Source: Zychaea mexicana (lineage: Eukaryota > Mucoromycota > Mucoromycetes > Mucorales > Lichtheimiaceae). Taken from it: a DNA stretch of 64,000 nt. Position numbers and translations under genes: made by a program. Positions within the stretch are counted from its first letter, which is position 1, and each line of letters starts with the position of its first letter. The notes below the pieces were generated by a model. The model did not search any database. It saw only the letters and a list, made by a program, of their open reading frames with translations, and was not told the DNA's origin. The DNA lies in assembly GCF_025766255.1 (NCBI RefSeq), contig NW_026516698.1:186001-250000 (forward strand). The letters are read 5' to 3'. Positions 1-10,997 of this stretch are shown piece after piece.

Positions 1-247
1 CCTGTCTGTGCGCCTTGTGGCCTGACGGGTGCAGGTATCTTCCTATTCAAAAACAGGCGGCGACACCGTCGGGGCACGCCCTGCATGATACCGGTGAAAC
101 ATATTTCGTAGGACACTCAATACACGTGGACCACATACGCCTTCTTCTTGACCGCTTGACCATGTCTCTTCTTCTGCACATGTTTTTTTCTTCCTTACCC
201 TTTGCTTTCTCACATGTTTTTGACTGACGAATCACAGGCCAAGTGAC

Positions 248-1358
248 GTGTTTTTAAGCTCGGGGGTTGAATCCACAAAAAAAAAACAAATACGCCCACA
301 TTATTCAGGCCATTTCCCTCAACACATTCTTTGCCTGATACAGCAGATACTGGCAATACACAAATTTTATGCAGATCATCGGCTACTTCTGTTCTCCCCA
401 GACAGCCGCAAACAAAACAAGTACGAATCAGCCTCTCCTGTTACCTTGGTGCTACGGGCCATTGACGCACTGGACCTCTCCTGGGATGATATCCACACTC
501 TCACCCCAGCAACAGCACTACAGATACCATTATCAGTGATAATTCGACCGTCACCAACCAACCTACCACCGAAAAGGCCGGGATTCAAGAAGTGTGCTGT
601 AAACGATTTCTTTATATTTGATGATACCCTAGGCCATCTACGTCTTAGGGATCGCCACAAAGGCGAGTTTATTAAACACCCCACACTCTTAAATCAGCTT
701 CGAAACGACATTACTCAATTCAGATTCTTTCTGCGCCCTTTCTTTGCTCGCCTATGTCTTCCCAGGGACCATCCAGCTGGAGGCCACGACATTACCTTCC
801 AGCCACTAGCCCTCGCCATCAAGCACCATCAGGGCATCAAGACTTGGCAAACCAAAAAATACCGAAAATACTTGGCACCCACAACCACAGGCACTACCAT
901 CCACGCGAAAAACTGGATACGGTTTTGGGCCACACCAATGGACCGCCGCTGCCCGCAACATTCTTTACCGCATATACCATTCTACGATCCCAACAGCAGA
1001 AAGACTCTTCAACATTAACCAATCTTTTATGCCTTCGGCCTTATGCCGGATCTGCCAATCTCACACTGACACTTTACCTCACTTTCTAATACTCTGCCCC
1101 AAAAAATATGAAGTCTGGCAACATGTATGGAATCATCTATGCCACCAGGACCCCCGGCCCTCCGCGTTCCTTCATTTTATCACTACTGGCGATCCCCCAT
1201 ACTCTTCCTTCACACACAAACAGCTTCTTTCTATTATTGCTTATACCTTATTAGCCTTATGGAGAGGTCATTGGGACCTCATTTTCAATAACTCCCCTTT
1301 TCTTTCGGCTAAAATTGCGTCGATCGCAATCAATGCCATTCAGAAATATGTCTGTTAA
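248..1358 (+). pseudogene. LINE (non-LTR retrotransposon) reverse transcriptase C-terminal fragment
   Basis: This is the 3' end of a non-LTR retrotransposon ORF2. Seen: one frame is open from about 248 to about 945, then the reading continues in another frame to the TAA at 1356-1358. The switch lies near 945-960, where the text moves from FWATPMDRR to ARNILYRIYH. The second frame carries C-R-I-C-(x8)-H-(x4)-C (CRICQSHTDTLPHFLILC, starting near 1044), matching the CCHC zinc-finger-like motif known after the RT domain of LINE ORF2 proteins, followed by the usual W-rich tail. No RT catalytic motif is visible, so the copy is 5'-truncated or continues left of the window. The frameshift and missing start make it a dead copy. 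The LINE clade cannot be assigned. Confidence 0.7.
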
Positions 1359-1453
1359 TCCATACACATGTAATTATTTCTTCTTTTTACAACTCCGAGG
1401 CCGCTGTTCTTCCCTCTACTTTTGTACGGCTTACAGCAATAAATTTATCTTCT

Positions 1454-1489
1454 GAGGTTCAAACCTCCATACAAAAAAAAAAAAAAAAA
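1454..1489 (+). other. LINE 3' terminus: short hairpin plus 17-nt poly(A)
   Basis: An inverted repeat, GAGGTT (1454-1459) and AACCTC (1462-1467), effectively a 5-bp stem with a TCAA loop, lies just before an uninterrupted run of 17 A (1473-1489). AATAAA occurs at about 1439. A terminal hairpin followed by an A-tail is typical of a LINE 3' end recognised by its own reverse transcriptase, so this probably marks the insertion's 3' border. Confidence 0.6.
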
Positions 1490-1508
1490 TTCTTTTTCCT
1501 TCACTCCC

Positions 1509-1595
1509 TTGGCTCTTCCCTTGGATCTGGTCTTCCCCTGCCTCGCTCTGGCTCTTCCCTTGGTCCTGGTCTTGCCTCTGTCGGTCCTGGTCTCA
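1509..1595. repeat. Two-copy direct repeat, period about 40 bp, C/T-rich
   Basis: The string GGCTCTTCCCTTGG occurs at about 1510 and again at about 1550, each followed by a TCTGGTCTT or CCTGGTCTT block. This gives two degenerate 40-bp units just after the LINE poly(A). No gene is seen here. Confidence 0.55.
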
Positions 1596-1849
1596 GCCTT
1601 TTTCCCGTGGTTCCCCTGGCTGCCTACAACTGGTCCCTGCTTGGGGCTCTTTAGTCTGGCGTTCAACGGTGTTGGTCGCAACCGGTCTTCAGGCGAGATC
1701 TGAGGACGGAGAAATCCTTCTCTGTTTTTGCCATGGAAACATGGTAGCGTACTTTCGGTTGGATGCCTTGTCTGCTGGTCTGCCATGACGGCTGGTCTGC
1801 CATGGCGGGGTTCGCAATGAGGAGCCAGGTGCCTCTGTAGATCGCGTTG

Positions 1850-2012
1850 GACTCTCGGCAATCAACTCTCTGGCAATCGACTCTCGGCATTTGACTCTCG
1901 ACAATCGACGCTCGGCATTCGACTCTCGGCATTCGACTCTCGGCGATCAACTCTCTGGCATTCGACTCTCGGCATTCGACTCTCGGCAATCGACACTCGG
2001 CAATCAGCTCCC
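1850..2012. repeat. Minisatellite with unit close to GACTCTCGGCATTCG (about 15 bp)
   Basis: About ten degenerate copies of a 15-bp unit (GACTCTCGGCATTCG with variants GGCAATC, GACAATC and CTCTGGCA) run without a break. The long minus-strand frames over it are only the repeat being translated (SRVECR-type peptides). A related GACTCTCGAAACG occurs downstream near 2302, after the pyrimidine tract. Confidence 0.8.
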
Positions 2013-2116
2013 AGCTTCAGTGTTCGGCTCCCAGCATCCGAGTATCCAGTAAGCAGCTCCTCCAGCATTCGACAACAGCAGCAAATGGCTGTTTTTTTGG
2101 GTGTTTCGAGAGTCAA

Positions 2117-2272
2117 TTCTTTCCCCTACCCCCACCCCTTCCCTTTCCTCTTCCCCCACCCCTTCCCTTTCCTCTTCCCTTTCCTCTTCCCTTCCGTCCT
2201 TCCCTCCCTTCCTTCCCTTCCGTCTACCCTTCCATCTTCCTTCCGTCCTTCCCTTCCCCCTTCCCCACTCAC
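2117..2272. repeat. Polypyrimidine tract (CCCTTCCCTTTCCTCTT-like)
   Basis: Almost pure C/T on the plus strand, made of short repeats such as CCCCTTCCCTTTCCTCTTCC. Such tracts can adopt triplex structure. No coding evidence is seen in any frame beyond low-complexity translation. Confidence 0.75.
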
Positions 2273-2399
2273 AGGCAATCCACAACCGATTGCTTGCACT
2301 TGACTCTCGAAACGTAGCGTACGTCATGGTTCCCACTCGTTTGTACCATGATGGCTGGGTTTGTGGTTGATTGACCCAGCCAAATAATTGGGAGACTGG

Positions 2400-4847
2400 G
2401 ACTCCCAGGCCGAGGCATTGGTGGCTTTCTTTTCCTCCCCCTTTTACATACTTCTTCTGTTTCTTCTTGCTTTCTTCATGCTTTTTGTATAGCCTGCAGG
2501 TTGTGCGAACTGCTTGTTGAGGTCACTTTGTAAAATCGCGTTCTTATTATTTGTCTTTATTGTCCACTGATTGTGTTCTTTTAATAAAATTTGTACTCTT
2601 CGACTATTGATATTCATAACGATAACTTTTGTCTTTTATAAAATGTTTCTTTACTCTAATATTACAATGAATTAAAACCTGCTCTTTTACTTTATGTCCT
2701 GCTCAAACTCATTTACAATTTCTTTCCTTGTGAAGATATTTGCGTGTCGCTTCACCTTGCAATATCCATTTTCTTTCTGACTGTGTTCAATCGTCTTCGC
2801 CGCTTCATTTGACAGTTAGGAAAGAACTCGTGTTTTGGCGTGCTATGTCCTTGTTCTTATACAATGCTGACAATGTCAAATGGCTCACATTAGACTCGTA
2901 ATTACTTTTACTTTGCAATGATTTGATCGATTCTAAACATAATAGCTAGGCAACTGGTTGACGCAAACATTATGCACAGACCATGTAATATAGTAGGGGG
3001 TTTCAAACTCGTGGCCAGCTGGCCAAATTCCGCTAGATAGAACCGAATTTCGCCAGCTGGGGAAACCCGTTGCGTAGCAATATCAGTACTGGGCACATCA
3101 GAAAATTTATGTAGAGAAAGTTTGTCTTGCAACAGCAGGAGCTCTCTTGGACTTGGTGGAGCAAGTTGATCATGTTGTGTTCTTAAACTGTCTTTCTCAC
3201 GTATAGAATCAGCATAACACGCACTCTACAAGCTAGATCTAGTTGCCTTTTATACCGACTACTATAATACATATAATCATTAATAGAATTGTATTAAAAT
3301 ACGTTTCAGCGGCTTTCCATCAAATGCTAAATTCACGTCGATCCGCCCATTGAATTAGGCGATTGTGTGAGATTGAGCTGCCTTTGAGTAGCGCCAGCAA
3401 ACGGATCCACTTCCCTAGTAGCGAAAGCGAACGGTGTATTCGACTGGAGAGGATTACCTCTGGGACATGGGACTTCACTGTCTGTTCATAAAGAAATATA
3501 AAAGTTGACACATGCAGAAAATAATAAAGAAATGAGTGACACACATATATAGAGAGCGGTAAACAGCGAGAGGAATGGGTGCAGTCAAAGAGAACGAGTG
3601 GTAGTTGAAGTAGAAGGCGAAGCAAAGAAAAAGCTGCGGCAAAGAAGGCACGGGAAGGGTGGATGGTGGAAGCATAATGCTTCCAAACAAAAAGAGCTGG
3701 CGGTGCGGTTTGAAAAGGAGGACAAGAGGAGCCGAAGCAGAGGAAGATGACAAGGAGACGAATGGGGACGAAGCAGCATTCAGAAAACTTATAAAGCCAG
3801 TCGTGAAAAGCATTTAAATTGTGTGTTTTTCCCAGCCGCTATTTTTCTATCAATAAAGAAGACGCTGGATGCTTACTGGGGAACATCTCATCTTTTCTTT
3901 CTCACGAGTACCAGCAGGCCTATTAGCTTCTCGCTGATGACAGGTTGGTTACTTGACTTATCGTTCTTTTTGTTGCTACTATTGATGGAATGCGTGGGAT
4001 CAAAGCACATCATACATCTTTGCTTCCAGTGTTGTGCTTGTATTCTAAGTGAATGGGCCCTAGCTGAACGCTGGATGAAAGCTCGACAATGCCATGTTGT
4101 ACGCAGCAGCATGTCATAAGAGGACTACAGCAAAAATGAGATAGCACAACACTATCATAACCGTAAACATCAATGTTCCGGAAGTAATGTGGTGGATTAG
4201 CAGATGCTTTGATCCGCATACCTTGATTACTATGTATCAAGCAATACTTGTTACATGATGCTTCTATAAATACTATGCTCCAAGAAAAGAAATTATGATG
4301 GGTCGATAGCTGCACTCTTAATCCGAACATGCTGTTTATAAGCGTCTAATATAGTTACTGTTGAATCGTATTCATAATATTGTCACAAGGCAGACATCTG
4401 TAGGCTTGAGGTGCCATCTAAAAAAAGAGCTTAGGCTTAAAATCATATTGCACTTGGCATAAAGGAACAATAAATACAAGCAGGTTTATAGGGTCTTACT
4501 GTCATCCATCTATATCGTGATGCTGACTTGTAATTTTGTTCATTTGCATAAACTGTTACGTCAAGTTTTATCCGGATCACAAAAGAAGCAGCTAATGAGG
4601 TACTGCCTCTACACCATTGATACAGCAATAGTTTCTCTGTTTTTACAACTTTATGGTTGCGTGTCTTATGCATGCCATCTGAACCCTGGAATAACCGTTA
4701 TAAATTACATGTAGCTTAAATTATGGTTAATAATTCCTATATATCATATCCCTCTAAATGGTATTCTTCGTCAAAGCGGGGTGTAAGCGATATGGAAAGT
4801 AGTCGAGGATATCGCGCACCCACACAATATATGTAGAGCAACCAATA
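2400..4847. other. Stretch without a recognisable gene
   Basis: No frame shows a recognisable domain and no consistent exon chain could be built. A perfect 9-bp stem (2352-2360 with 2374-2382, TGGCTGGGT/ACCCAGCCA) lies just before it. A purine-rich segment at 3560-3810 reads on the plus strand as a short charged peptide ending in a stop near 3815. It could be a decayed exon, but nothing supports a function. Confidence 0.5.
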
Positions 4848-4881
4848 GTAGTATGTAGTATGTAGTATGTAGTACGTAGTG
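4848..4881. repeat. Short tandem repeat, GTAGTAT x about 5
   Basis: Three exact GTAGTAT copies followed by GTAGTAC and GTAGTG. It lies 37 bp beyond the stop codon of the double-psi beta-barrel gene, in its 3' flank. Confidence 0.85.
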
Positions 4882-4917
4882 TAAATGATGAATTTGAGAT
4901 GCGTATGATTTTATTAT

Positions 4918-6136
4918 TTATAGAAAATGCCATTTGACTTTGAGAATACCAGTGTCAAACTCACCGAGTTTTTTGAATGCAGCAGGTGATAAGTCTAAAT
5001 GTCCACTGTCACAGGGCGGGCATGCATCTGTGAGAGTAATAGAGTTAATAGGTATTTTTGATAATCAATATAGGCTGATATTCTTCTTCTGCCATGATTA
5101 TATTAGCAATTGAGGATAGTTATAATTACCTTTAACTGTAACGGTGATGGAATTTCCTCTAGGGCCTGTAATACGCACTTTCTCGTCACAGTACTTGCTC
5201 ACCTATTTGGTATATTACCATTATTGACAGAATGTATACATTTAGCATATGAAACAGCAAAAAAAAAATACAGATATAGTGTACAACGATGACTTACCGC
5301 ATTCATGTTACCGTACCAATCGGGGCCTACGTTTGTTACATGTTCATAAATTTAGCACTTTTGTATTTGCAAATCAACAATAAGAAATGCAATAGAAAGA
5401 CAAAAGCTTTACCGAGCGCAACGATCATGTCGTCATCATCATTCCAATCTCCACAAGCACCTTGGTTGGGCGTGAAGAAGGTCACTTGGCCACTAATCCA
5501 ATCAGCACTGCCTCTATCGTCGTCGTTGTCGTCATCCGGCTTCTCGGTCGGCGTGGGCTTGTGGGTTGTCGTGGTAGTAGTTGTATGGCGGAGTGTCGTT
5601 GTCGTTGTAGTGGTTTTTAGCGCATGTGTCGTAGTGGTAGTCGGAACCGGTGTATCTGTAGGGCTATTCGAGTTGTTACAATTGATCTCGGTCGTATTTG
5701 TCAAGGGGATAGTCAAATCCACATCGCGCTGCTTGTAGATAATCTGCGACCAACCGGGAACGTCGAGGTCACACACTTTGCCGCGGTGCAACTTGTTATC
5801 ATAATCGCGAATTCGTGTTATCTTCTTCGTATAAGCACGGATAAAGCTACCAGGCCGGCTGGTAACATTGGCAGCAAAGCATGCCTCGTTGGAGTCTGCA
5901 GAAATGCCTTGCAATGTAATATGGGTTTCATTGGCACGCAGTGTGGCTTGACGAATGGTAGAAGTACAATTTATGGCTACTTCAGTGACATTGAGCGTGG
6001 GTGCCAACGTCGTGATATTGTACTCGCTTGATGGAGACCAGAGCTTATAGGGGGCTCGGAGATAATCGATCATGGCAGCCTTTGCCGCTGAAGCGATCAA
6101 ACTGACTAGAAGGAGTGAGAGGAAAAGAGATCGCAT
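4918..6136 (-). CDS. Secreted double-psi beta-barrel (RlpA/expansin-like) protein with Thr-rich linker
   Basis: Exons on the complement: 6136-5413, 5326-5298, 5202-5130, 5027-4918 (311 aa); every junction is GT-AG and phase-consistent. The first ATG is at 6136; the TTG three codons upstream was not used. Seen: signal peptide (RSLFLSLLLVSLIASAAKA), a Cys-containing N-terminal region of about 140 residues, a Thr-rich linker with Pro and Asp, then a C-terminal double-psi beta-barrel beginning SGQVTFFTPNQGACGD, running through YGNMNAVSKYCDEKV and ending with a DACPPCDSGHLDLS and FKKLG block typical of the RlpA-like/barwin-like family. Such fungal proteins are secreted; a catalytic role is not established. 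Only the C-terminal barrel is recognised; the N-terminal domain is not. The MULE at 6425 begins 288 bp upstream of the ATG, inside the likely promoter. A shorter paralogue sits at 40856. Confidence 0.85.
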
Positions 6137-6424
6137 TGTAACCAAACAATGGAACTGTAAGAGGAAAAAATGAATAGGAAAGGGCTTGCGTTAGCAAGAA
6201 GGAAAGGTTTGAAGGGAAAAGTTTGAAGGAAGTGAAAAGAAGAGGTGAGTAATTACCCTTGTTAGCCGCACCCCAATGTATTATATGTGTGTGGCGTGTG
6301 TGCCCCAAATCATATTTCTTGTGCTAGAGTTCAGTCAGTGTGAGGACACGAAGAAGTTGAGAAACAGAGAGAGTCGGGTTCCCTTTTTGTGCGACATGCC
6401 TGGAAAGGTCCTTGACGAGCGGTT
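6137..6424. other. Promoter-side spacer between the beta-barrel gene and the MULE
   Basis: A 288-bp stretch upstream of the minus-strand beta-barrel gene, ending at the left MULE terminal repeat. It contains purine-rich 5'-leader sequence on the minus strand. No other gene is seen. Confidence 0.5.
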
Positions 6425-6542
6425 CATAGGGACCGCTGAAATTTCCCTGGCATCTGCCTCGGGTAAATATAGTGCCGGAGTAAATTCCCTGGCATCCTTC
6501 GGGAAAAATGATTACCCGGGGATACCTATACCACCATGCACC
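6425..6542 (+). repeat. MULE left terminal inverted repeat
   Basis: Begins CATAGGGACCGCTGAAATTT and ends CCATGCACC. It matches the reverse complement of 9811-9928 over 118 bp with two differences (TTCGGG/TTTGGG and ACCACC/ACTACC). Confidence 0.92.
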
Positions 6543-6618
6543 AATTTTTTTTGCCTTTGTTTTTGTTTGTTATAATTATTTTCATCCTTGTTCCTATTAC
6601 TACTTTCTCGTACACGAA

Positions 6619-9600
6619 ATGAACAGTGACATTACCACTGATATTTTTCCTGGTGGAGCACCGATCAACCCCATTACCGGTGATGCATTTCGTCTTCGTA
6701 ATCGCGGCAACACTGGTCATCCACAGATTCGTTCAATTGCGGAAGGCACGTTTGACGAGGAAAGCACTTACGAGTGTACTGATTGTTACCAGGCCAAACC
6801 AGGACGCCTGTTCAGAGGTGCAATAAAGCCTTTTAGGACTTGCTCCCCTTGCCGCTTTGAGCGAACGCCTCTAGAAATCGTTGCTTTGGACGATATGCTG
6901 CAGTTGGATGAGTTGCATGAGGTTTACCCTGCTCATGCAGATACTGACGGAAGCGAGGTATGTGTAGCTTTGTAATAGACCAATTGTATCCTTTAGATAA
7001 GTAACCAATATTGTTGCAGATTTATGCATTTCATGGTTATATCTGTATTGAACCGTATATGGAGGCGATGGATCCAGCTGATTTAGTTGAAAGGATATTG
7101 GAGGAAGTGCACCGATGCGACCAATACACATATCTTATTAAAAATATTGGAGATCCAGAGCTCTCGACAAACATTTCCTTCGGAGCATATTGTCACAGAT
7201 CCCAGGAGATACAACAACAGACAGCCGAACATCTCCTTGTACGCATGAATCATAGGCTTCCAGCTTTTGAATGCTATGGTCGCGTAAAAGGCACTATTAA
7301 AAAGGAGCTCGGCTATATCGAACTTAACATTCGACATCCGATTACTCACGATCGAGTGGATTCAGATCGAGAAACAAGACGAAATGCTGTACCTATGGTT
7401 GTAAGACAATATATAACCGAGCGAGCAACAGAACGGGGTATCGATGCGTCGACTTTGTACGAGGCAGTAAAAACAAGGTATCCTGACATGACGCGGAGCC
7501 TCACGACCATGCAGGTATATTACTGGTGGTCGGTAGGATTCCAGTCAATGTACCGCTTGCATGACGACCAAATGATATCAACTCGCCTGCTTCTTCGAAG
7601 ATACAACAACATTGGTTTTGTGGAGGTATGTGATATGATAATTACTAACCATCAACCTTCTCTTTGCTTTAAAAGCTAGAGACAGATAGAATCAAACGTA
7701 GCATATAGAATCTTATACACTTAAATAAATATTAGATGTTTTGGAGACGAGATGATCATGCTGTTGCTGTTGGATTTATCACTCCATTTTTTGAAAAGTT
7801 GGCATCATGCCAATACGTTGAAGAGTATTACATCGATTCGACGTTCAAAACCAATCGTGCGGGCTGCGAGTTGTTTGGCATCGTAGCAATGACCAATGGC
7901 GTTGGATATCCCATTGGGTATCTGGTCTATACTTCGTTCGAAGGAGCACCAGAACTCACAAGAACCAACACATTGGCAGCATTCTTACGAAGACTAAAAG
8001 ACTTCGGGCTAAATCCTGGTTTCGTGTTTTCCGACAAAGACAGATCTCAGATCAATGCCGTTCAGCAAGTCTTTGGCGAGAGTTATTTACGACTCTGCAT
8101 CTGGCATATTGCCAAGAGCATAAGCCAAAAGTTAGGCGAGAATAAATCCACAAGTATTCCAACATACAATCTCCTAGCAGCAAGAACCGAGTTTGGCTTT
8201 ATTGGTGACGACTTCACCCCATCAATTGGCGGTCGTAGAGGTGTCATATGCAGAAAAGAAGATCGAGATGCTATCATCGATCTCGTAAGAAAGCACTACA
8301 ACAGACACCCATTGATACCTAATGGTAGTATCCTATACTTACATATTACTAGCGGATTAAACCTGTCGCTGCTTAAGTTCACGCTCTTGCTTAAATGTTA
8401 TCGCTCTACATTTGTTGTAGGTAATCAATACGAAACTGCCAATGAAATCCACCAGAGTGCTGCCAGAGAGGTTTACGAATACTGCCGCGCCAGGCGATTA
8501 ATTGACGCTTGGATATATATGTACAAGCATTGGTATACATACAACCAATGGCGTTTGTGGGCGCGTAGCGTTGTTCCAAATCGGATTCCGTATGGCAGAG
8601 CCAACAACTTTATCGAAGCACACTGGAAGGTTCTTAAATGTAACTACCTGTACAGACATCCTCGTGCTCGCTTGGATATGCTTGTATACGTTATTTGCGA
8701 CAAGTACTTTCCAAAAGTAAAAGACAAATTCAATAGCTTGACGGTTGCTGGTAACGAGCCCACCAAATGGGCGTACAACTTTGTTAAACACTGGAATAAG
8801 GCGTATCGTACACCAGAGAACATACAGGCAGATCGACTGTACTTACCTTCTATTGAAAATTGGACCTGTGGCTGCCCGGCTTACCTACAAAACCGGTATC
8901 TAATCTGCAAGCATCTAGTCCAGCGTTCTAATTACCGACGACTTGCAGCTAGAACATATTTCATCTTGCGACAAACCAGTGTTCCGTTTATTTCGTTTAG
9001 ACCGGTATATATATATATATATTAAGAAATCGTAGTGTGCTGTAATTTTTTATGTAGAATGATAAATAACTCTTTACTGCTTTTAGTACACCAACAACGT
9101 TTTTAGAGACTTGGGATTCGCTAACGACAACGACAATGACAACAGCGATACCACAAATGCCAGCATCATCCACACTACAACTCCTGCTGCTGCTACTATC
9201 ACTACTATCACCACGACCTCGACCCGCACCTCTGCTACTGCTAATCGCAATATTGCTCCTGTTACTCCTCCTCCTTCCCGACAAAGCATCATCTTTATCA
9301 GTGATGATGAATCAACAACAGAAAGCGACCTCCTTTCTCTTCAAACTGCAGTTCTTCCAGATAGGGAGCAAGAATCGCGCAACTTTGAAATAGAGATGCA
9401 ACGGAGCCGGGAGCGTCGACGACGACTGGTGTTACAACTAGAAGAAGACAGGCGTTTTGATGAAGTTGCTGATTTATACAGAGCTAGCATAAACGAACAG
9501 CAACGCAACCGGTTCAATCAGCAACTATCAGGTGGCCACATCGACGAATACCTCAGTGATGTAGCCCAATTACGCCGCAGACGCACGTTGCCCACCACTT

Positions 9601-9635
9601 ACCGCGAAACAAATGCTAACACGCGGCATGCATAA
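6619..9635 (+). CDS. MULE transposase (DDE domain plus SWIM zinc finger)
   Basis: Exons: 6619-6957, 7020-7625, 7736-8324, 8421-9004, 9087-9635 (888 aa). All junctions are GT-AG and in phase; the intron at 8325-8420 is 96 nt and open, so retention would also keep the frame. Domains: N-terminal Cys pairs (C53/C56 and C75/C78) that may bind zinc; the MULE catalytic core with D349 (YIDSTFKTNR), D415 (FVFSDKDRSQ), the LCIWHI block and E577 (NNFIEAHWK); a SWIM finger with C661, C663, C674 and H676; and a Ser/Thr- then Arg/Gln-rich C-terminal tail. The enzyme would cut and rejoin element ends at the terminal repeats. No stop or frameshift interrupts it, so it may be active. The ATG at 6619 was chosen because it is the first ATG in frame just inside the repeat. 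The last exon, encoding the low-complexity tail, is the least certain. Confidence 0.85.
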
Positions 9636-9810
9636 CTATGGTTTCCATCTTTTTTTCCGTATACAATCCCACTTTCCATGATCTCTTTCTTAAACCTTTT
9701 ATTATAGAATATTCTGCTTTTTTCAATTTCTTGTCAAACTTTTCTTAACTTTATTCATCTCTTTTTCTCACCTATATAAAATACCTGTTTTTAAAAAAAA
9801 CGCGAAAAAA

Positions 9811-9928
9811 GGTGCATGGTAGTATAGGTATCCCCGGGTAATCATTTTTCCCAAAGGATGCCAGGGAATTTACTCCGGCACTATATTTACCCGAGGCAGA
9901 TGCCAGGGAAATTTCAGCGGTCCCTATG
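9811..9928 (-). repeat. MULE right terminal inverted repeat
   Basis: Reverse complement of the left terminal repeat, 118 bp with two mismatches. It begins GGTGCATGG and ends CCCTATG. Confidence 0.92.
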
Positions 9929-9970
9929 GCACCTCACTTCACTTTTTGCTAGGGCGGGTGTCGCGTTATT

Positions 9971-10997
9971 ATGGTTTCTTATTATTCAAGTATGCCTCCT
10001 CCTGACAAAAGACAAAAACGCGGAAAAGAGCAAGAAAAATCTTCCAAAAGATGGCCGTTTTTAGCAATTAGCTCCACATTGTTTGAAGCACTTCATCCAG
10101 ACTGTCAAGCGCTATTTCTGTTTGATCAATTGAGCAACCATAATGCTTATGCAGCAAGTGCGAAACTTGTAAGCCGTTTTGGCCGGAAAAATAAAGTCCT
10201 CAATGGTATTGAAGAACGCGTCATTTTGCCTGGCTAGTACGTCGGTCCAGAGGAAAATGAACTTACCCAGAGCTTTTACACCCTTGAGATCAAGAAACAG
10301 AAGACAAGAAGTGGTGTGAAAGAAGAACGCATTTGGAACCTTGAAGGGCATCAGAACCTATTTGGAAGAGCGTAGCTTGGGACGTTGGAAGGTCTTTGAG
10401 GCAATGCTGATCGCACTTGTTGCCCTTACCATATATTAGAGGCATTTGCAGTGTCTCGGTGCACAACACCGCCAAATGGGCTGAAGCCAATTTTGAGAAA
10501 GAGGTACTATCGTTTATGAGGCAACTTTTATCTAGGATATAAACATACTCTTGTTGGCTTTTTAGGTTCCTGCGTCGTTCAAGTCTCGCTTAAACGATGT
10601 ACTGCCAGTTTTGGCAGAACTCTCCTCAGCCTCAAGAAGCAGCTGAGAGAGCAACACGGCATTTGTCCCGGTTGCAGATACGTGGTAATGATACATTTTT
10701 TTTGTTGTTTTAAGTTTAAATATAAAACTTTTGAATATGTCTATTCCGGCTCTTCCTTTCTTCCCTACTACATCATATATTTCTTATCATACCTCTTCTT
10801 TTTAATTCTGTATCCACACATTTGCGTCCTTCATCAATATTTGGTAGAATCATGCGAAGACCGTAGCATTAGACGGTAACTTCCAGCTCCAATGCTTTGC
10901 TCACGTTAAAGATGTAGATGGTATGGAATATAAAGGACAAGATGAGGTCAACAGTATCTGGGTCAACGAAAATGACCTCATTCCTTACAACGAAACG
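9971..10997 (+). pseudogene. KDZ-like transposase relic
   Basis: Seen: an ATG frame from 9971 (MVSYYSSMPPPDKRQKRGKE) that runs past one in-frame TAG at 10235-10237. Further on, a readable segment ends HGICPGCRYV at 10684, a good donor (GTAATG) follows, and a second exon at 10860-10997 reads TVALDGNFQLQCFAHVKDVD before another donor. The paired cysteines before an ALDGNFQL block resemble the CxC and first-Asp region of KDZ (Kyakuja-Dileera-Zisupton) transposases as I know them. The rest of the catalytic domain is missing. The relic starts 42 bp after the MULE, so the MULE may have inserted into or beside it. The family assignment is inference, and the link between the 9971 frame and the later exons is unproven. 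Confidence 0.45.

Larger units (their letters stand above)
6425..9928 (+). mobile_element. Mutator-like (MULE) DNA transposon, apparently intact
   Basis: A 3.5-kb element bounded by 118-bp terminal inverted repeats (6425-6542 and 9811-9928) that differ at only two positions. It contains a single long spliced transposase gene (6619-9635). The near-identical repeats and open gene suggest a young, possibly autonomous copy. MULEs normally leave 8-11-bp target duplications. The flanks GACGAGCGGTT (left) and GCACCTCACTT (right) show none, so the ends may be slightly misplaced or the site may have been rearranged. Confidence 0.85.

Noticed and set aside
1451..1470. tRNA B-box-like GGTTCAAACCTCC
   Set aside because: It is half of the LINE 3' hairpin. 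No A box or cloverleaf lies upstream. No convincing tRNA was found anywhere in the window by eye.
1445..2336. Several minus-strand frames of 70-140 codons
   Set aside because: They are translations of the poly(A), minisatellite and pyrimidine tract (poly-Phe, SRVECR repeats, RKGRKGG runs).
6415..9940. A target-site duplication for the MULE
   Set aside because: Flanks of 8-11 bp on the two sides do not match in either register tried.
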